The notes under the pieces are model-generated. The model was not told the origin of the DNA and searched no databases. It was given only the letters and a program-made list of their open reading frames with translations. Of a stretch of DNA of 64,000 nt, positions 48,467-56,631 are shown piece by piece. Position numbers and translations under genes: made by a program. Within the stretch, counting starts at the first letter, position 1. Each line of letters begins with the position of its first letter. This DNA comes from Chloroflexota bacterium (GTDB lineage Bacteria; Chloroflexota; Anaerolineae; Anaerolineales; Villigracilaceae). Location of the stretch: the NCBI GenBank assembly GCA_013388685.1, contig JACAET010000055.1:28586-92585 (forward strand), in the 5' to 3' direction.

Positions 48467-49474
48467 ATGAAAACATGGCAAGTTGTGCTTGGAGCGCTGA
48501 TCAGCATCCTTTTCATTTGGCTGGCTTTGCGCGGTTTGCAATTGCGTGAGTTCCTGAACGCCGTCAGAGGAGCAAATTACTGGTGGCTGATTCCCGGCAT
48601 TGCGGTATATTTTGCGGGCGTCTGGGTGCGGGCGTGGCGATGGCATTACTTGCTCGGTCCTGTCAAAAAGGTCCCCACAGTAACCATGTTTCCGATTACG
48701 ACCATTGGATATATGGGCAACAATATTTATCCCGCCCGGGCTGGAGAAGTGTTGCGGGCGGTCGTGCTCAAACGCCGGGCAGGCGTTTCGGTTTCGGCGT
48801 CGCTGGCAACCATCATCGTCGAACGTATCTTCGACGGTGTGGTAATGCTGGGGTTTGTCTTCGTCAACCTGCCCGAACTTGCAAAACTGACCGGCGCCTC
48901 CGGTTTTGTCGGCAATATTCAACAAGCCGCCCTGATCGGTACGGGCGCCTTCCTCGGCGCGTTGGGCGTCTTTCTGATTGCCGCCATGTTTCCGCAAACG
49001 GCGGCAAAAGCAGGATTGCGCGGTATCCAACTCCTGATTCCTTCACGCCTGCATGGAAAGATCATCGGGATCATGAGCAAGTTTCTGGACGGTCTGGCAT
49101 CCCTGCGTTCGCCATTCAACGTGTTGATGGTGTTCTTCACCTCGGTTCTCATCTGGTTGTTGGAAACGGGAAAATACTGGTTCGTGATGCACGCCTTCGA
49201 TTTCAATGTCTCTTTCTTTGCATTGATGTTGATGAACGGTATCGTCAACCTGGCAACCACCATCCCCTCCGCGCCCGGTTATATCGGCACGTTCGACGCG
49301 CCCGGCATCGCCGTACTGACCGCCTATGGCGTGGAGCATTCGGTGGCCGCTGGCTATACGCTTGTTCTGCACGTTGCCTTGTGGGTTCCAATCACCCTTC
49401 TCGGCGCATATTACCTTGCCCGTGAAGGTATCCAATGGAACGACTCCCTGCGTGCGGAAACTGCAGATGTATGA
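48467..49474 (+). CDS. LPG synthase TM-domain (UPF0104) membrane protein
   Basis: A 335-residue protein with about eight membrane helices. It has the UPF0104/flippase-like marks: WRWHYLLGP, NNIYPARAGEVLRAVVL (the PxRxGE motif), VERIFDG, and IPSAPGYIGTFDA. It lacks the soluble aminoacyl-transfer domain, so it is the membrane part only, as in many lipid-exporting relatives. The substrate is unknown. The start is leaderless. The next gene, a response regulator, starts 136 nt later. Confidence 0.87.
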   Translation: MKTWQVVLGALISILFIWLALRGLQLREFLNAVRGANYWWLIPGIAVYFAGVWVRAWRWHYLLGPVKKVPTVTMFPITTIGYMGNNIYPARAGEVLRAVVLKRRAGVSVSASLATIIVERIFDGVVMLGFVFVNLPELAKLTGASGFVGNIQQAALIGTGAFLGALGVFLIAAMFPQTAAKAGLRGIQLLIPSRLHGKIIGIMSKFLDGLASLRSPFNVLMVFFTSVLIWLLETGKYWFVMHAFDFNVSFFALMLMNGIVNLATTIPSAPGYIGTFDAPGIAVLTAYGVEHSVAAGYTLVLHVALWVPITLLGAYYLAREGIQWNDSLRAETADV

Positions 49475-49610
49475 AGCGGCGAACGAATCCATACAAGAGA
49501 CCCGGCTGAGGAGTCCGGAAAGACAGGCTTCTACACTCGACATTCCATTCGTGGATGGAACTCATCCGGTTTGCCTTGCCTCTCGGTTATACTTGCAGGA
49601 AGGAGCCGAT

Positions 49611-50261
49611 ATGACGCCGCCCGAAGAAATCCCAAGCAGGAAAATAAGGGCGCTCATCGCCGATGACGTTCAGGAGACGCGCCGCAATACCCGCCTGATG
49701 CTGGCAGCCATAGAGCATGTGGAGGTGGTCGCCATTGCCTCGAACGGAAGGCAAGCCCTGCAACTTGCAAAGGAACACCAGCCGGACATCGTGCTTCTGG
49801 ACATCAATATGCCCGAAATGGACGGGCTGACAGCATATCGGGAAATCCAAAAAATCCTGCCCGGCACGGGTTGCGTGATCATCTCCGCCGAAAAAGACAC
49901 CACCACTCTGCGCGCCGCGATGACTCTCGGTGTGCAGGAATATCTTATCAAACCCTTTACGCTGGAGGAATTGGAAACCGCGGTCGCCCGGGTTCATGAA
50001 CGGCTGGAACAGGCGCGCGAAAAATTCGCACAAGATACCCGGCTACGCAGACAGCGCGAGGCATTTCTCCAGCAATTGGCGGCAGAATACGCCAAAGCGC
50101 GCCGCACAGACGATCAAGCCGTTCGGGTCTTCGAATACCTCGCGGAAAATCCCCACTGCGAAATGCGCTGGCTTCAAAACCTGGCAATGATCTACATTGT
50201 GCGGAATATGTGGGGTAAACTCAAGGTCCTTGCCGAACAAATCGAGAACAGACACAAATAA
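49611..50261 (+). CDS. Response regulator with helical C-terminal region
   Basis: A 216-residue protein. The receiver domain (about residues 10-130) has Asp18/Asp19, the phosphoacceptor Asp64 in LLDINMPEMDG, Ser92 in ISAEKD and Lys114 in IKPF. The C-terminal part (about 135-216) is helical and charged, with no recognised DNA-binding or enzyme motif. GGAAGGAG precedes the ATG at 49611 at a good distance, which decides the start. No histidine kinase is next to it. Confidence 0.88.
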   Translation: MTPPEEIPSRKIRALIADDVQETRRNTRLMLAAIEHVEVVAIASNGRQALQLAKEHQPDIVLLDINMPEMDGLTAYREIQKILPGTGCVIISAEKDTTTLRAAMTLGVQEYLIKPFTLEELETAVARVHERLEQAREKFAQDTRLRRQREAFLQQLAAEYAKARRTDDQAVRVFEYLAENPHCEMRWLQNLAMIYIVRNMWGKLKVLAEQIENRHK

Positions 50262-50304
50262 CCGTATCGCAAGACAAATTCCATCAGCACAACCCGGAGA
50301 ATGA

Positions 50305-51714
50305 ATGAAAATTGCAATCATCGGGGCAGGCTACGCCGGTCTTTCCGCCGCGTACGACCTGCGCAAAGCGGGACATGAAATCACCCTCTTCGAATCAGCC
50401 GATCATCCCGGCGGACTGGCAAGCGGCTTCAAGGAACCGCACTGGGATTGGTCGGTCGAAAAGTTCTATCATCATTGGTTCCAATCGGATTCATCCATGC
50501 TGGAGTTGATCGAGGAACTGGGTTGGATGGATCAGGTCATTTTTTCGCGTCCGTACACCGTGATGTTATACAAGGACAGGTTCTATCCCTTCGACTCGAT
50601 CCTCCATGCGCTTCTTTTCCCCGGGCTTGGGTTTGGGCTCGACAAAATCCGCTTTGGCTTCGTCGGACTCTTTCTCCGCCTCACGAACAACTGGAAATTC
50701 CTCGAAAAAACAACCGCCGACAGGTGGATGATGAAGTGGGCAGGCAGGCGGGTATATGAGCAAATGTGGAAGCCTCTGCTGGTCGGAAAGTTCGGTCCGT
50801 TCTACAAGGATGTCAATATGGCGTGGATGTGGGCGCGCATCAAGGCGCGCACCACGCGTCTTGGCACGTTCGAGGGAGGCTTTCAACAGTTTGCAGATAG
50901 GTTCACGGAAAGACTGCGCGAACGGGGCGTGGGGATTCGGCTGGGGGTGAGGGTCGAGTCCATTCGGGAGGATCAGGCTCGGTTGTCGGTGCGAAGCGGG
51001 GGAAAATCCGAAGCGTTCGATCAGGTCCTTGTCACCACGTCGCCAAATCTGCTGGCAAAGATGTGTCCGAGTCTTCCGGAAAGTTATCTCAAGGGATTGC
51101 TCGAGTTGAAATCCATGGGCGCGGTGGTCATGGTGCTGTCGCTCGCACACCAACTATCCAGGGAGGGGTATTACTGGTTCAATCTGCCGAAGGAGGCGGG
51201 CTTCCCAATGCTGGCGCTGGTGGAGCATACGAACTTTGTTTCGAAGGAACATTTCGGCGGCGACCACATCGTGTACGCGGGCGATTATCTGGAGGAGAAT
51301 CACGAATACTTCGCGCTGAGCGACGAGGAACTCTTGAATCGGTTTCTGCCCGCTTTCCAAAAGATCAACCCCGAATTCACGCGCGGCTGGATCAAAAAGG
51401 TTTGGGTGAACAAGACGAAGTATGCCCAACCCATTCCGCTGGTCAATCACTCGGCGAAGATCCCTGCCATTCAAACGCCCATCGCGGGCCTGTATTTTGC
51501 TTCGATGAGCCAGGTCTATCCGTGGGACCGCGGGACGAACTTCGCGGTGGAGATTGGACGGCGTGCGGCAAGGATGATGATGGAACAAGCCGGGCAAAGG
51601 GAGCAGAGAAAGCTTTTACCGTTTCCCGAACCACATGCGGGACAGAAGGTTGTCCTTGCGGATGAATTGATGGTACAGCGCCGCGCCGACATGCAGAACG
51701 ATGAGCAGGACTAG
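50305..51714 (+). CDS. FAD/NAD(P)-dependent amine oxidase-like protein
   Basis: A 469-residue flavoprotein. The FAD fold starts IAIIGAGYAGLSAAYDLRKAG, with GGLASGF after it; this is the protoporphyrinogen oxidase/UDP-galactopyranose mutase-like group. The C-terminal part has GLYFASMSQVYPWDRGTN, where the flavin tail binds. The substrate is not known. GGAGAATGA precedes the ATG. The last 33 codons overlap the 3' end of the opposite gene by 99 nt, so the tail may not be conserved. It follows the response regulator by 43 nt. Confidence 0.85.
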   Translation: MKIAIIGAGYAGLSAAYDLRKAGHEITLFESADHPGGLASGFKEPHWDWSVEKFYHHWFQSDSSMLELIEELGWMDQVIFSRPYTVMLYKDRFYPFDSILHALLFPGLGFGLDKIRFGFVGLFLRLTNNWKFLEKTTADRWMMKWAGRRVYEQMWKPLLVGKFGPFYKDVNMAWMWARIKARTTRLGTFEGGFQQFADRFTERLRERGVGIRLGVRVESIREDQARLSVRSGGKSEAFDQVLVTTSPNLLAKMCPSLPESYLKGLLELKSMGAVVMVLSLAHQLSREGYYWFNLPKEAGFPMLALVEHTNFVSKEHFGGDHIVYAGDYLEENHEYFALSDEELLNRFLPAFQKINPEFTRGWIKKVWVNKTKYAQPIPLVNHSAKIPAIQTPIAGLYFASMSQVYPWDRGTNFAVEIGRRAARMMMEQAGQREQRKLLPFPEPHAGQKVVLADELMVQRRADMQNDEQD

Positions 51715-52155
51715 CAGTGTCGAGACCAGCCCATGACCCATGCGCGGCGGGTACGCGAAGAAATCCGCAGGATAGGGAGCCGCACCGCTGAAAACGGCGG
51801 GCAGGTTTGCCTGTTGGAACATGCCCAGTCCGCTGACAGCCATGCCGATCAGCAGGAGGTAGAGAAGGAGGTGTACTGCCCTGGCAACGAAGTTCAGAAA
51901 GGCATTGCCGGCATCGGCGGGGGCAGGACGCTGGGTGGTGAAATACAAAATGATGCGGACAATCAGCAAAAGGGTGATGAAAATCCCAATATAGGCATGG
52001 GTTTGCAGCATGGACGGCTTTTGCGGGCTGTCAGCCGGTATGCCCGGCATGACGAACTTCCCCACACCAAGCATCATGACGACCAGCAAAAACATCAACC
52101 AATGCAGGGCAACGTGGACAGGGTGATAACGGGACGGTGCGCTTTCCTTTGACAT
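51616..52155 (-). CDS. Cytochrome b561-family protein
   Basis: A 179-residue protein with four membrane helices. His18, His53, His95, His141 and His155 lie in or near the helices and supply heme ligands, as in the bacterial b561/CybB type. It probably moves electrons from quinol. TTGGAGAAG lies 7 nt before the ATG at 52155. Its 3' end overlaps the flavoprotein gene on the other strand. Confidence 0.88.
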   Translation of the reverse strand: MSKESAPSRYHPVHVALHWLMFLLVVMMLGVGKFVMPGIPADSPQKPSMLQTHAYIGIFITLLLIVRIILYFTTQRPAPADAGNAFLNFVARAVHLLLYLLLIGMAVSGLGMFQQANLPAVFSGAAPYPADFFAYPPRMGHGLVSTLLVLLIVLHVGAALYHQFIRKDNLLSRMWFGKR

Positions 52156-52291
52156 ATTCTTCTCCAAACAAAGTGAATTTCGACGAATTACCTTATGGAC
52201 TACCCGGAAGCGCCTATATCTTACCGGAGCCCGGTGGAGAGAGCCTGCAGCAAATCGGCTGGGCAATCTCTAGGTGAACAGGGGAGGATGG

Positions 52292-52308
52292 AGTAAAATA
52301 ATTTTACT
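52292..52308. promoter_or_regulatory. Perfect AT-rich palindrome upstream of ssb
   Basis: AGTAAAATAATTTTACT, with 8-bp arms, lies 58 bp before the ssb start. It may be an operator or part of the promoter. Confidence 0.4.
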
Positions 52309-52365
52309 ACGCCTTAACCCGCCGAAATTCGACGGGTACCCGAAACTCAAGGAGATCACTTTCAC

Positions 52366-52791
52366 ATGTACCATACGCTTATCGTCGTAGGCAATGTCGG
52401 CAAGGATCCGGAAATGCGTTACACCCCTTCCGGGCAGGCGGTCACATCCTTCTCGGTCGCCACAAACCGCCAATATACGGGGAGCAACGGCGAGCAGGTT
52501 AAAGAGACCATCTGGTTTCGCGTGACTACATGGGGCAAGCAGGCAGAAGTCTGCAATCAATATGTCAAAAAAGGGATGAAGGTGCTCGTGGAAGGACGCC
52601 TCACTCCCGATAAAGCCACAGGCGGACCGCGGATCTGGACCAAACAGGACGGCTCCGCCGGCGCCTCCTTCGAAGTGACGGCTGGTACCGTCCGATTCTT
52701 ATCTTCCCGCGGCGAAGGCGGTGACATGCCCATTCAAAGCGGCGGCTTCGAAAGCGCCGAAATGCCGCCGGAGGACGATATTCCCTTCTAG
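52366..52791 (+). CDS. ssb: Single-stranded DNA-binding protein
   Basis: A 141-residue OB-fold protein. VGNVGKDPEMRYTPSGQAVTS and WFRVTTWGKQAEVCNQYVKKGMKVLVEG are typical SSB segments. The C-terminus PPEDDIPF is the acidic tip that binds repair partners. AAGGAG lies 11 nt before the ATG. A strong terminator follows. Confidence 0.96.
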   Translation: MYHTLIVVGNVGKDPEMRYTPSGQAVTSFSVATNRQYTGSNGEQVKETIWFRVTTWGKQAEVCNQYVKKGMKVLVEGRLTPDKATGGPRIWTKQDGSAGASFEVTAGTVRFLSSRGEGGDMPIQSGGFESAEMPPEDDIPF

Positions 52792-52814
52792 CCCTATCCG
52801 GCTGGGACAGGTTT

Positions 52815-52860
52815 CGGGTCTAATGAAACGGGGGTTCCGTTTGATTAGACCCGCTTTTTT
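52815..52860 (+). terminator. Rho-independent terminator after ssb
   Basis: Stem CGGGTCTAATGAAACGG with CCGTTTGATTAGACCCG, then CTTTTTT. One mismatch in a 17-bp stem. Confidence 0.93.
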
Positions 52861-52874
52861 AGCAAAGGCACACC

Positions 52875-53213
52875 ATGACAATTCCCGCTCCTCAACAGTC
52901 CCCAATGGGTCCCCAAATCGAAATGACGGAAGGACTCAAGCCTCTCTACACCAATCTTGCGCGCATTGCACATTCTCCGGCAGACATCGTCATAGACTTC
53001 GCCCAGATTCTGCCCGGCGAGGGGAAAGCCGTTGTACAGGCGCGCGTTCTGATGACACCCCTGAGCGCCAAACTGCTCCTGCGCGCTCTTCAAGAGAATC
53101 TGGGGCGGTATGAAGCCGCATTTGGCGAGATTCACGTTCCGCACGGCAGTTCGCTGGCAGATACGCTCTTCAAGGGGCTTCAACCTCCCGATTCGCCCAC
53201 CGGCAAAGAATAG
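52875..53213 (+). CDS. DUF3467 family protein
   Basis: A 112-residue protein. The family pattern is clear: YTNLARIAHSPADIVIDFAQ and MTPLSAKLLLRALQENLGRYE. The role of the family is unknown. It is followed 15 nt later by a translin-family gene in the same direction, an arrangement that suggests a joint nucleic acid-related role (inference). Confidence 0.88.
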   Translation: MTIPAPQQSPMGPQIEMTEGLKPLYTNLARIAHSPADIVIDFAQILPGEGKAVVQARVLMTPLSAKLLLRALQENLGRYEAAFGEIHVPHGSSLADTLFKGLQPPDSPTGKE

Positions 53214-53228
53214 AAAGAGAAGGCATGC

Positions 53229-53921
53229 ATGCATAAACTGGAAAAAATCACGGAACAGATCCGCCAGAATTTCGAAACCCGCACAGCCATTCGGGATGAA
53301 GCGCTCAAACATGCCCGTCAGTTGACGCGCGCCTGTTCGCTCGCCATACGCGCCGTACATCGTAGCGAGTTCGAAACCATGGAGGGCTTTCTGGTGGAAT
53401 CTCATACGCTGGCAAACAGACTGCGGAACGACCTCAAGGCGCATCCCGATCTGTATTACGCAGGTTACACCCAGGATGCTCTCAAGGAATTTGTCGAAGC
53501 AAACATCACCTGTGCGCTGATTCAAAACCAGGCGCTGCACACCCCGGAGGAACTCGGCGTTGAATACGCCACCTACCTGAATGGGCTGGCGGAGGTGGTG
53601 GGAGAATTGCGTCGGCGCATTCTCGACATCCTCCGCAGCGGTTATTCCCAGGAGGCGGAACGCCTGCTCAGTCAAATGGACGACATCTATTCGGTTCTCG
53701 TCACGATGGATTTTCCGGACGCGATCACAAACGGTCTCCGTCGGCAGACCGACATTGTCCGCAATCTCGTCGAAAAGACGCGCGGCGACGTGACGTTCAG
53801 TCTGCGCGGTGAAGACCTGACACAAGCCATCAGCAGGCTGAGCAGACAATTGAACGGCAACCAGGTGGAGGTGGGGGAAAGAAGCGGCGTGCCGCTCCGC
53901 TTGAACAACGAAGAAGATTAG
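53229..53921 (+). CDS. Translin-family protein
   Basis: A 230-residue helical protein. The segment EFVEANITCALIQNQ, EELGVEYATYLNGLAEVVGE, and MDDIYSVLVTMDFPDAITNG match the translin family, whose eukaryotic members bind RNA and single-stranded DNA and form octamers with TRAX in RNA processing. The C-terminus is longer and polar. No strong ribosome site is visible. It lies between DUF3467 and a small membrane protein gene (4 nt gap), so the three are an operon. Confidence 0.9.
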   Translation: MHKLEKITEQIRQNFETRTAIRDEALKHARQLTRACSLAIRAVHRSEFETMEGFLVESHTLANRLRNDLKAHPDLYYAGYTQDALKEFVEANITCALIQNQALHTPEELGVEYATYLNGLAEVVGELRRRILDILRSGYSQEAERLLSQMDDIYSVLVTMDFPDAITNGLRRQTDIVRNLVEKTRGDVTFSLRGEDLTQAISRLSRQLNGNQVEVGERSGVPLRLNNEED

Positions 53922-53925
53922 CGAG

Positions 53926-54549
53926 ATGGCGCGAGGCGGTCGCAAATTCCCGCTTATCGTCTATCAGCACCTGGTGAACCGGTGGTGGACTCCCATGTTC
54001 GCCATCGGTTTGGTGATGTTCGCGCTTGCCTATGAACAGTATACCCATCCAGTTTACAAGTTCATTGCCTGGCGCTGGCAGGCGTTTGCCGCTATCGGCG
54101 CGCTGGCAATCTTCAACGGGGTTTTCTTTTTTTTCATCAGGAAGATGGCATACATTCAGGCATTTCCCGGATACATCAAAATCGTCACGCCCTTTATGCG
54201 CGTGAATATCTCCTACAAAAGACTGCTCAAAACGACCATTGCCGAAATGAAACAGTTGTTCCCGCCCAAAAGCCTGTCCGGCTGGGTACGGGATATTTTT
54301 GCGCCGCTTGCCAGCCAGACCGCCATCATTTTGGAATTGAAATCCTATCCCGTTTCCCCGTTCGTATTGCGGATGTTCTTCTCGAGGTTCTTTTTCAAGG
54401 ATAAGACGCCCCATTTTGTGATCCTGGTCAAGGATTGGATGGCGCTGAGCGCAGAGATTGACAGTTTTCGTACGGGGGAGGATTCGTATCCGAAACCGGC
54501 AAGGAGACGCGCCAACGATTCTCTGCTTTCGAGATTACCGAAGAAATGA
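53926..54549 (+). CDS. Two-helix membrane protein with PH-like domain
   Basis: A 207-residue protein. Two membrane helices at about residues 22-42 and 48-70, then a beta-rich PH-like domain (about 75-185: AYIQAFPGYIKIVTPFMRVN start) and a charged tail. The start is 4 nt after the translin gene stop. The family is not named; by plan it resembles bPH proteins that act at membranes. Confidence 0.7.
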   Translation: MARGGRKFPLIVYQHLVNRWWTPMFAIGLVMFALAYEQYTHPVYKFIAWRWQAFAAIGALAIFNGVFFFFIRKMAYIQAFPGYIKIVTPFMRVNISYKRLLKTTIAEMKQLFPPKSLSGWVRDIFAPLASQTAIILELKSYPVSPFVLRMFFSRFFFKDKTPHFVILVKDWMALSAEIDSFRTGEDSYPKPARRRANDSLLSRLPKK

Positions 54550-54601
54550 GGCGCAGCGCTACGCGTCGTACTCTTTGCATGTTGTTCCCAGAGAAACCAA
54601 A

Positions 54602-55042
54602 ATGAACGTGTATTTTGCCTGTTCGATCACCGGCGGACGCGAATTTGAGGCTGTGTATCAGGCAATTGTGGGCGCGTTGGCGGAGGAAGGTCACGAGGTG
54701 CTGACGGCTCATTTGGCTGAATCAGGCGTCGGTGAGGTCGAGGCGGTGGTTCATCCGGGCGAGGTGTATGCACGCGACACAGCGTGGATCCGCGCTTGTG
54801 ATGTACTCGTGGCGGAGGTCAGCACACCCTCACACGGGGTGGGCTATGAGATTGGTTTCGCGCTGGGGGCTGGCAAACCCGTTCTGGCGGTATATCGGGA
54901 GGGGATCAAGGTCTCCAAGATGTTGACGGGAAACCCCGATTCGAATCTGACCGTCACGCCGTATCGGACATCCGGCGAGGCTGTCCGCATCGTTCGGGAG
55001 TTTCTCGAGCGAAATGCAGTCGGACAAGCCGGTCGTGAATAA
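54602..55042 (+). CDS. Nucleoside 2-deoxyribosyltransferase-like protein
   Basis: A 146-residue Rossmann-like protein. IYF/VYFACSITGG at the start, RDTAWIRACDVLVAEVSTPS and VGYEIGFAL with the catalytic Glu match the nucleoside deoxyribosyltransferase/DNPH1 family, which cuts or swaps the base on deoxynucleosides or deoxynucleotides. The ribosome site is weak (CAGAGAAACC). It follows the PH-like gene by 52 nt. Confidence 0.85.
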   Translation: MNVYFACSITGGREFEAVYQAIVGALAEEGHEVLTAHLAESGVGEVEAVVHPGEVYARDTAWIRACDVLVAEVSTPSHGVGYEIGFALGAGKPVLAVYREGIKVSKMLTGNPDSNLTVTPYRTSGEAVRIVREFLERNAVGQAGRE

Positions 55043-55169
55043 TGCCATATGTCACCAGGGATCGGTTACTTTTTACGATGGCGCAAGCGATGCTGCTGGG
55101 ATATGATGAGAATGGAGACAACTCAAAGACACCTCCAAATGCTCCTCATTGTCTCCTCCTTTGGCGAAA

Positions 55170-55200
55170 GCCGCCGCCGGATAAATCCTCCGGCGGCGGC
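55170..55200. terminator. Very GC-rich hairpin, probable terminator
   Basis: Stem GCCGCCGCCGGA / TCCGGCGGCGGC with a short loop; no T-run. It lies in the 322-bp gap 55043-55364 between convergent genes. No gene was seen in the gap. Confidence 0.65.
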
Positions 55201-55364
55201 ATTGCTTCACATGGTTGGGTACTTTCAAGCACAAAGATCGCTCATCCATGCGCCTCGCCCGTCACGATGGTTCGCAAAACGAAGCGGGAAGGCAGGTGTC
55301 ATGTCGCAGGATGGACAAGGCATCTACTCCTGGAAGTCGTTGTGGGAGTCTTTCAGACACTCAC

Positions 55365-56630
55365 TCAGCTCAATGACTTTTCTGGAACGTTCCCGACGGC
55401 GGTATGCAGTCCCGCCAGAGTGAGGCTGTAAACGACAATCCATAACGGCATGGTAGTGATGAGAAGTCTGTCCTCCTGTCCTGTCGAAATCCCACTGGTC
55501 AGAACTTGGACGAGCATGGCAAGGTACAGGATGGCGGCGATTTCCCTATTCGCGTTGTACCTGGAAGAACAAATATAATAGATCACGAGCGGAGCCATCA
55601 AAACGTGAAGATATGCCGCAGCGGCGTTGAAAGCCATCGCGAATTCCCGCGTGCGATTGCCTTCGCCCAGCGTAAAGAAGGAACCCGTCCATAAGTTATC
55701 GTCTATGATGTGCCGGCGGAAGGTCAGGGCGGTCAGTCGTTTGTTTTCCCAAAGGTAGGATAACTGACGCTGGAGGGTCCAATTGTCAATCAGCGCCGTA
55801 GTTTCACGCCATTCGGTTCCTTCTGCCTGCATGTATACGTCTGCCACGAAATAATCCTTGAAGGTGAATGTGCCGATGCCGGAGACGGTCGGTTTACCGG
55901 TGGCGATGAAAGACAGGATGAGTTGGATCCAGATTGGGATGAATATAAGTACAAGGGTGCCTGCCTGCTTGCGGCGCGGTTCATCCCTCTCGCGGAGGAA
56001 AATATACCCTACAAGCAGAACAAGGTGAACGAGGTAGATCGGCTTGGTTACCGTTGCAAGAACCAGTGCAAACAGAGCGTGACGGATGCGGCCTTTCGAG
56101 TTCCGGGTCAACAACCAGCAGAAAATCGAAATCAACAAAAAATTCATGGACTCGGTCATCCCGTGAAACGTCAGAATGAGAGGCGATGGGTGCGAGTAAA
56201 AAATTCCCGCGCCCAAGATCGCCACCGGCGTGGATTTCAACGTATTCCGCAAAGTCAAATAGAGAAAGGCACCGCTTGCCAGCCACATCAAAAACTGACT
56301 GAACCACAGCACGCTTTCGGCATCGCCGCCAAAAAGCGTTCGCGCCAGCCCCAGCCACAACGGATACAACCACGGACGATTCCCAATCATGTCGTTGTCG
56401 TCCCGTCCGAACAACCACTCCCCCGCCGCGCGGTAGGTGACCGAGTCGTTCGCCCACCAGAAATACCGCTCGGGTTGGTCAATGTTCACCTTGCTTCCCT
56501 CGAGCCCGGTCAGATAGTAGGCCCATTGAAAGTAATAGAGAACGGCAACTGCCAAAATGATGCCGAATCCCAGCGCGCTATCCTTTTGCCGGTCAGACAT
56601 ATGGAGGGATGTTTTCAGCAATCGCCGCAT
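55365..56630 (-). CDS. Multi-helix GT-C type glycosyltransferase
   Basis: A 421-residue protein with about ten membrane helices. The first outer loop holds a DSVTYR segment and the general plan resembles GT-C (family 39/83-like, dolichyl-phosphate mannose type) transferases that use lipid-linked sugars. The ATG at 56630 lies 1 nt after the stop of the GT4 gene, so translation is coupled. An internal Met at 56600 is a weaker choice. With its neighbour it should help build a surface glycan. Confidence 0.8.
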   Translation of the reverse strand: MRRLLKTSLHMSDRQKDSALGFGIILAVAVLYYFQWAYYLTGLEGSKVNIDQPERYFWWANDSVTYRAAGEWLFGRDDNDMIGNRPWLYPLWLGLARTLFGGDAESVLWFSQFLMWLASGAFLYLTLRNTLKSTPVAILGAGIFYSHPSPLILTFHGMTESMNFLLISIFCWLLTRNSKGRIRHALFALVLATVTKPIYLVHLVLLVGYIFLRERDEPRRKQAGTLVLIFIPIWIQLILSFIATGKPTVSGIGTFTFKDYFVADVYMQAEGTEWRETTALIDNWTLQRQLSYLWENKRLTALTFRRHIIDDNLWTGSFFTLGEGNRTREFAMAFNAAAAYLHVLMAPLVIYYICSSRYNANREIAAILYLAMLVQVLTSGISTGQEDRLLITTMPLWIVVYSLTLAGLHTAVGNVPEKSLS

Positions 56631-56631
56631 A

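Noticed and set aside
55042..55431. Two plus-strand frames between the deoxyribosyltransferase-like and GT-C genes
   Set aside because: They run through a GC-rich hairpin, lack ribosome sites and show no domain pattern.
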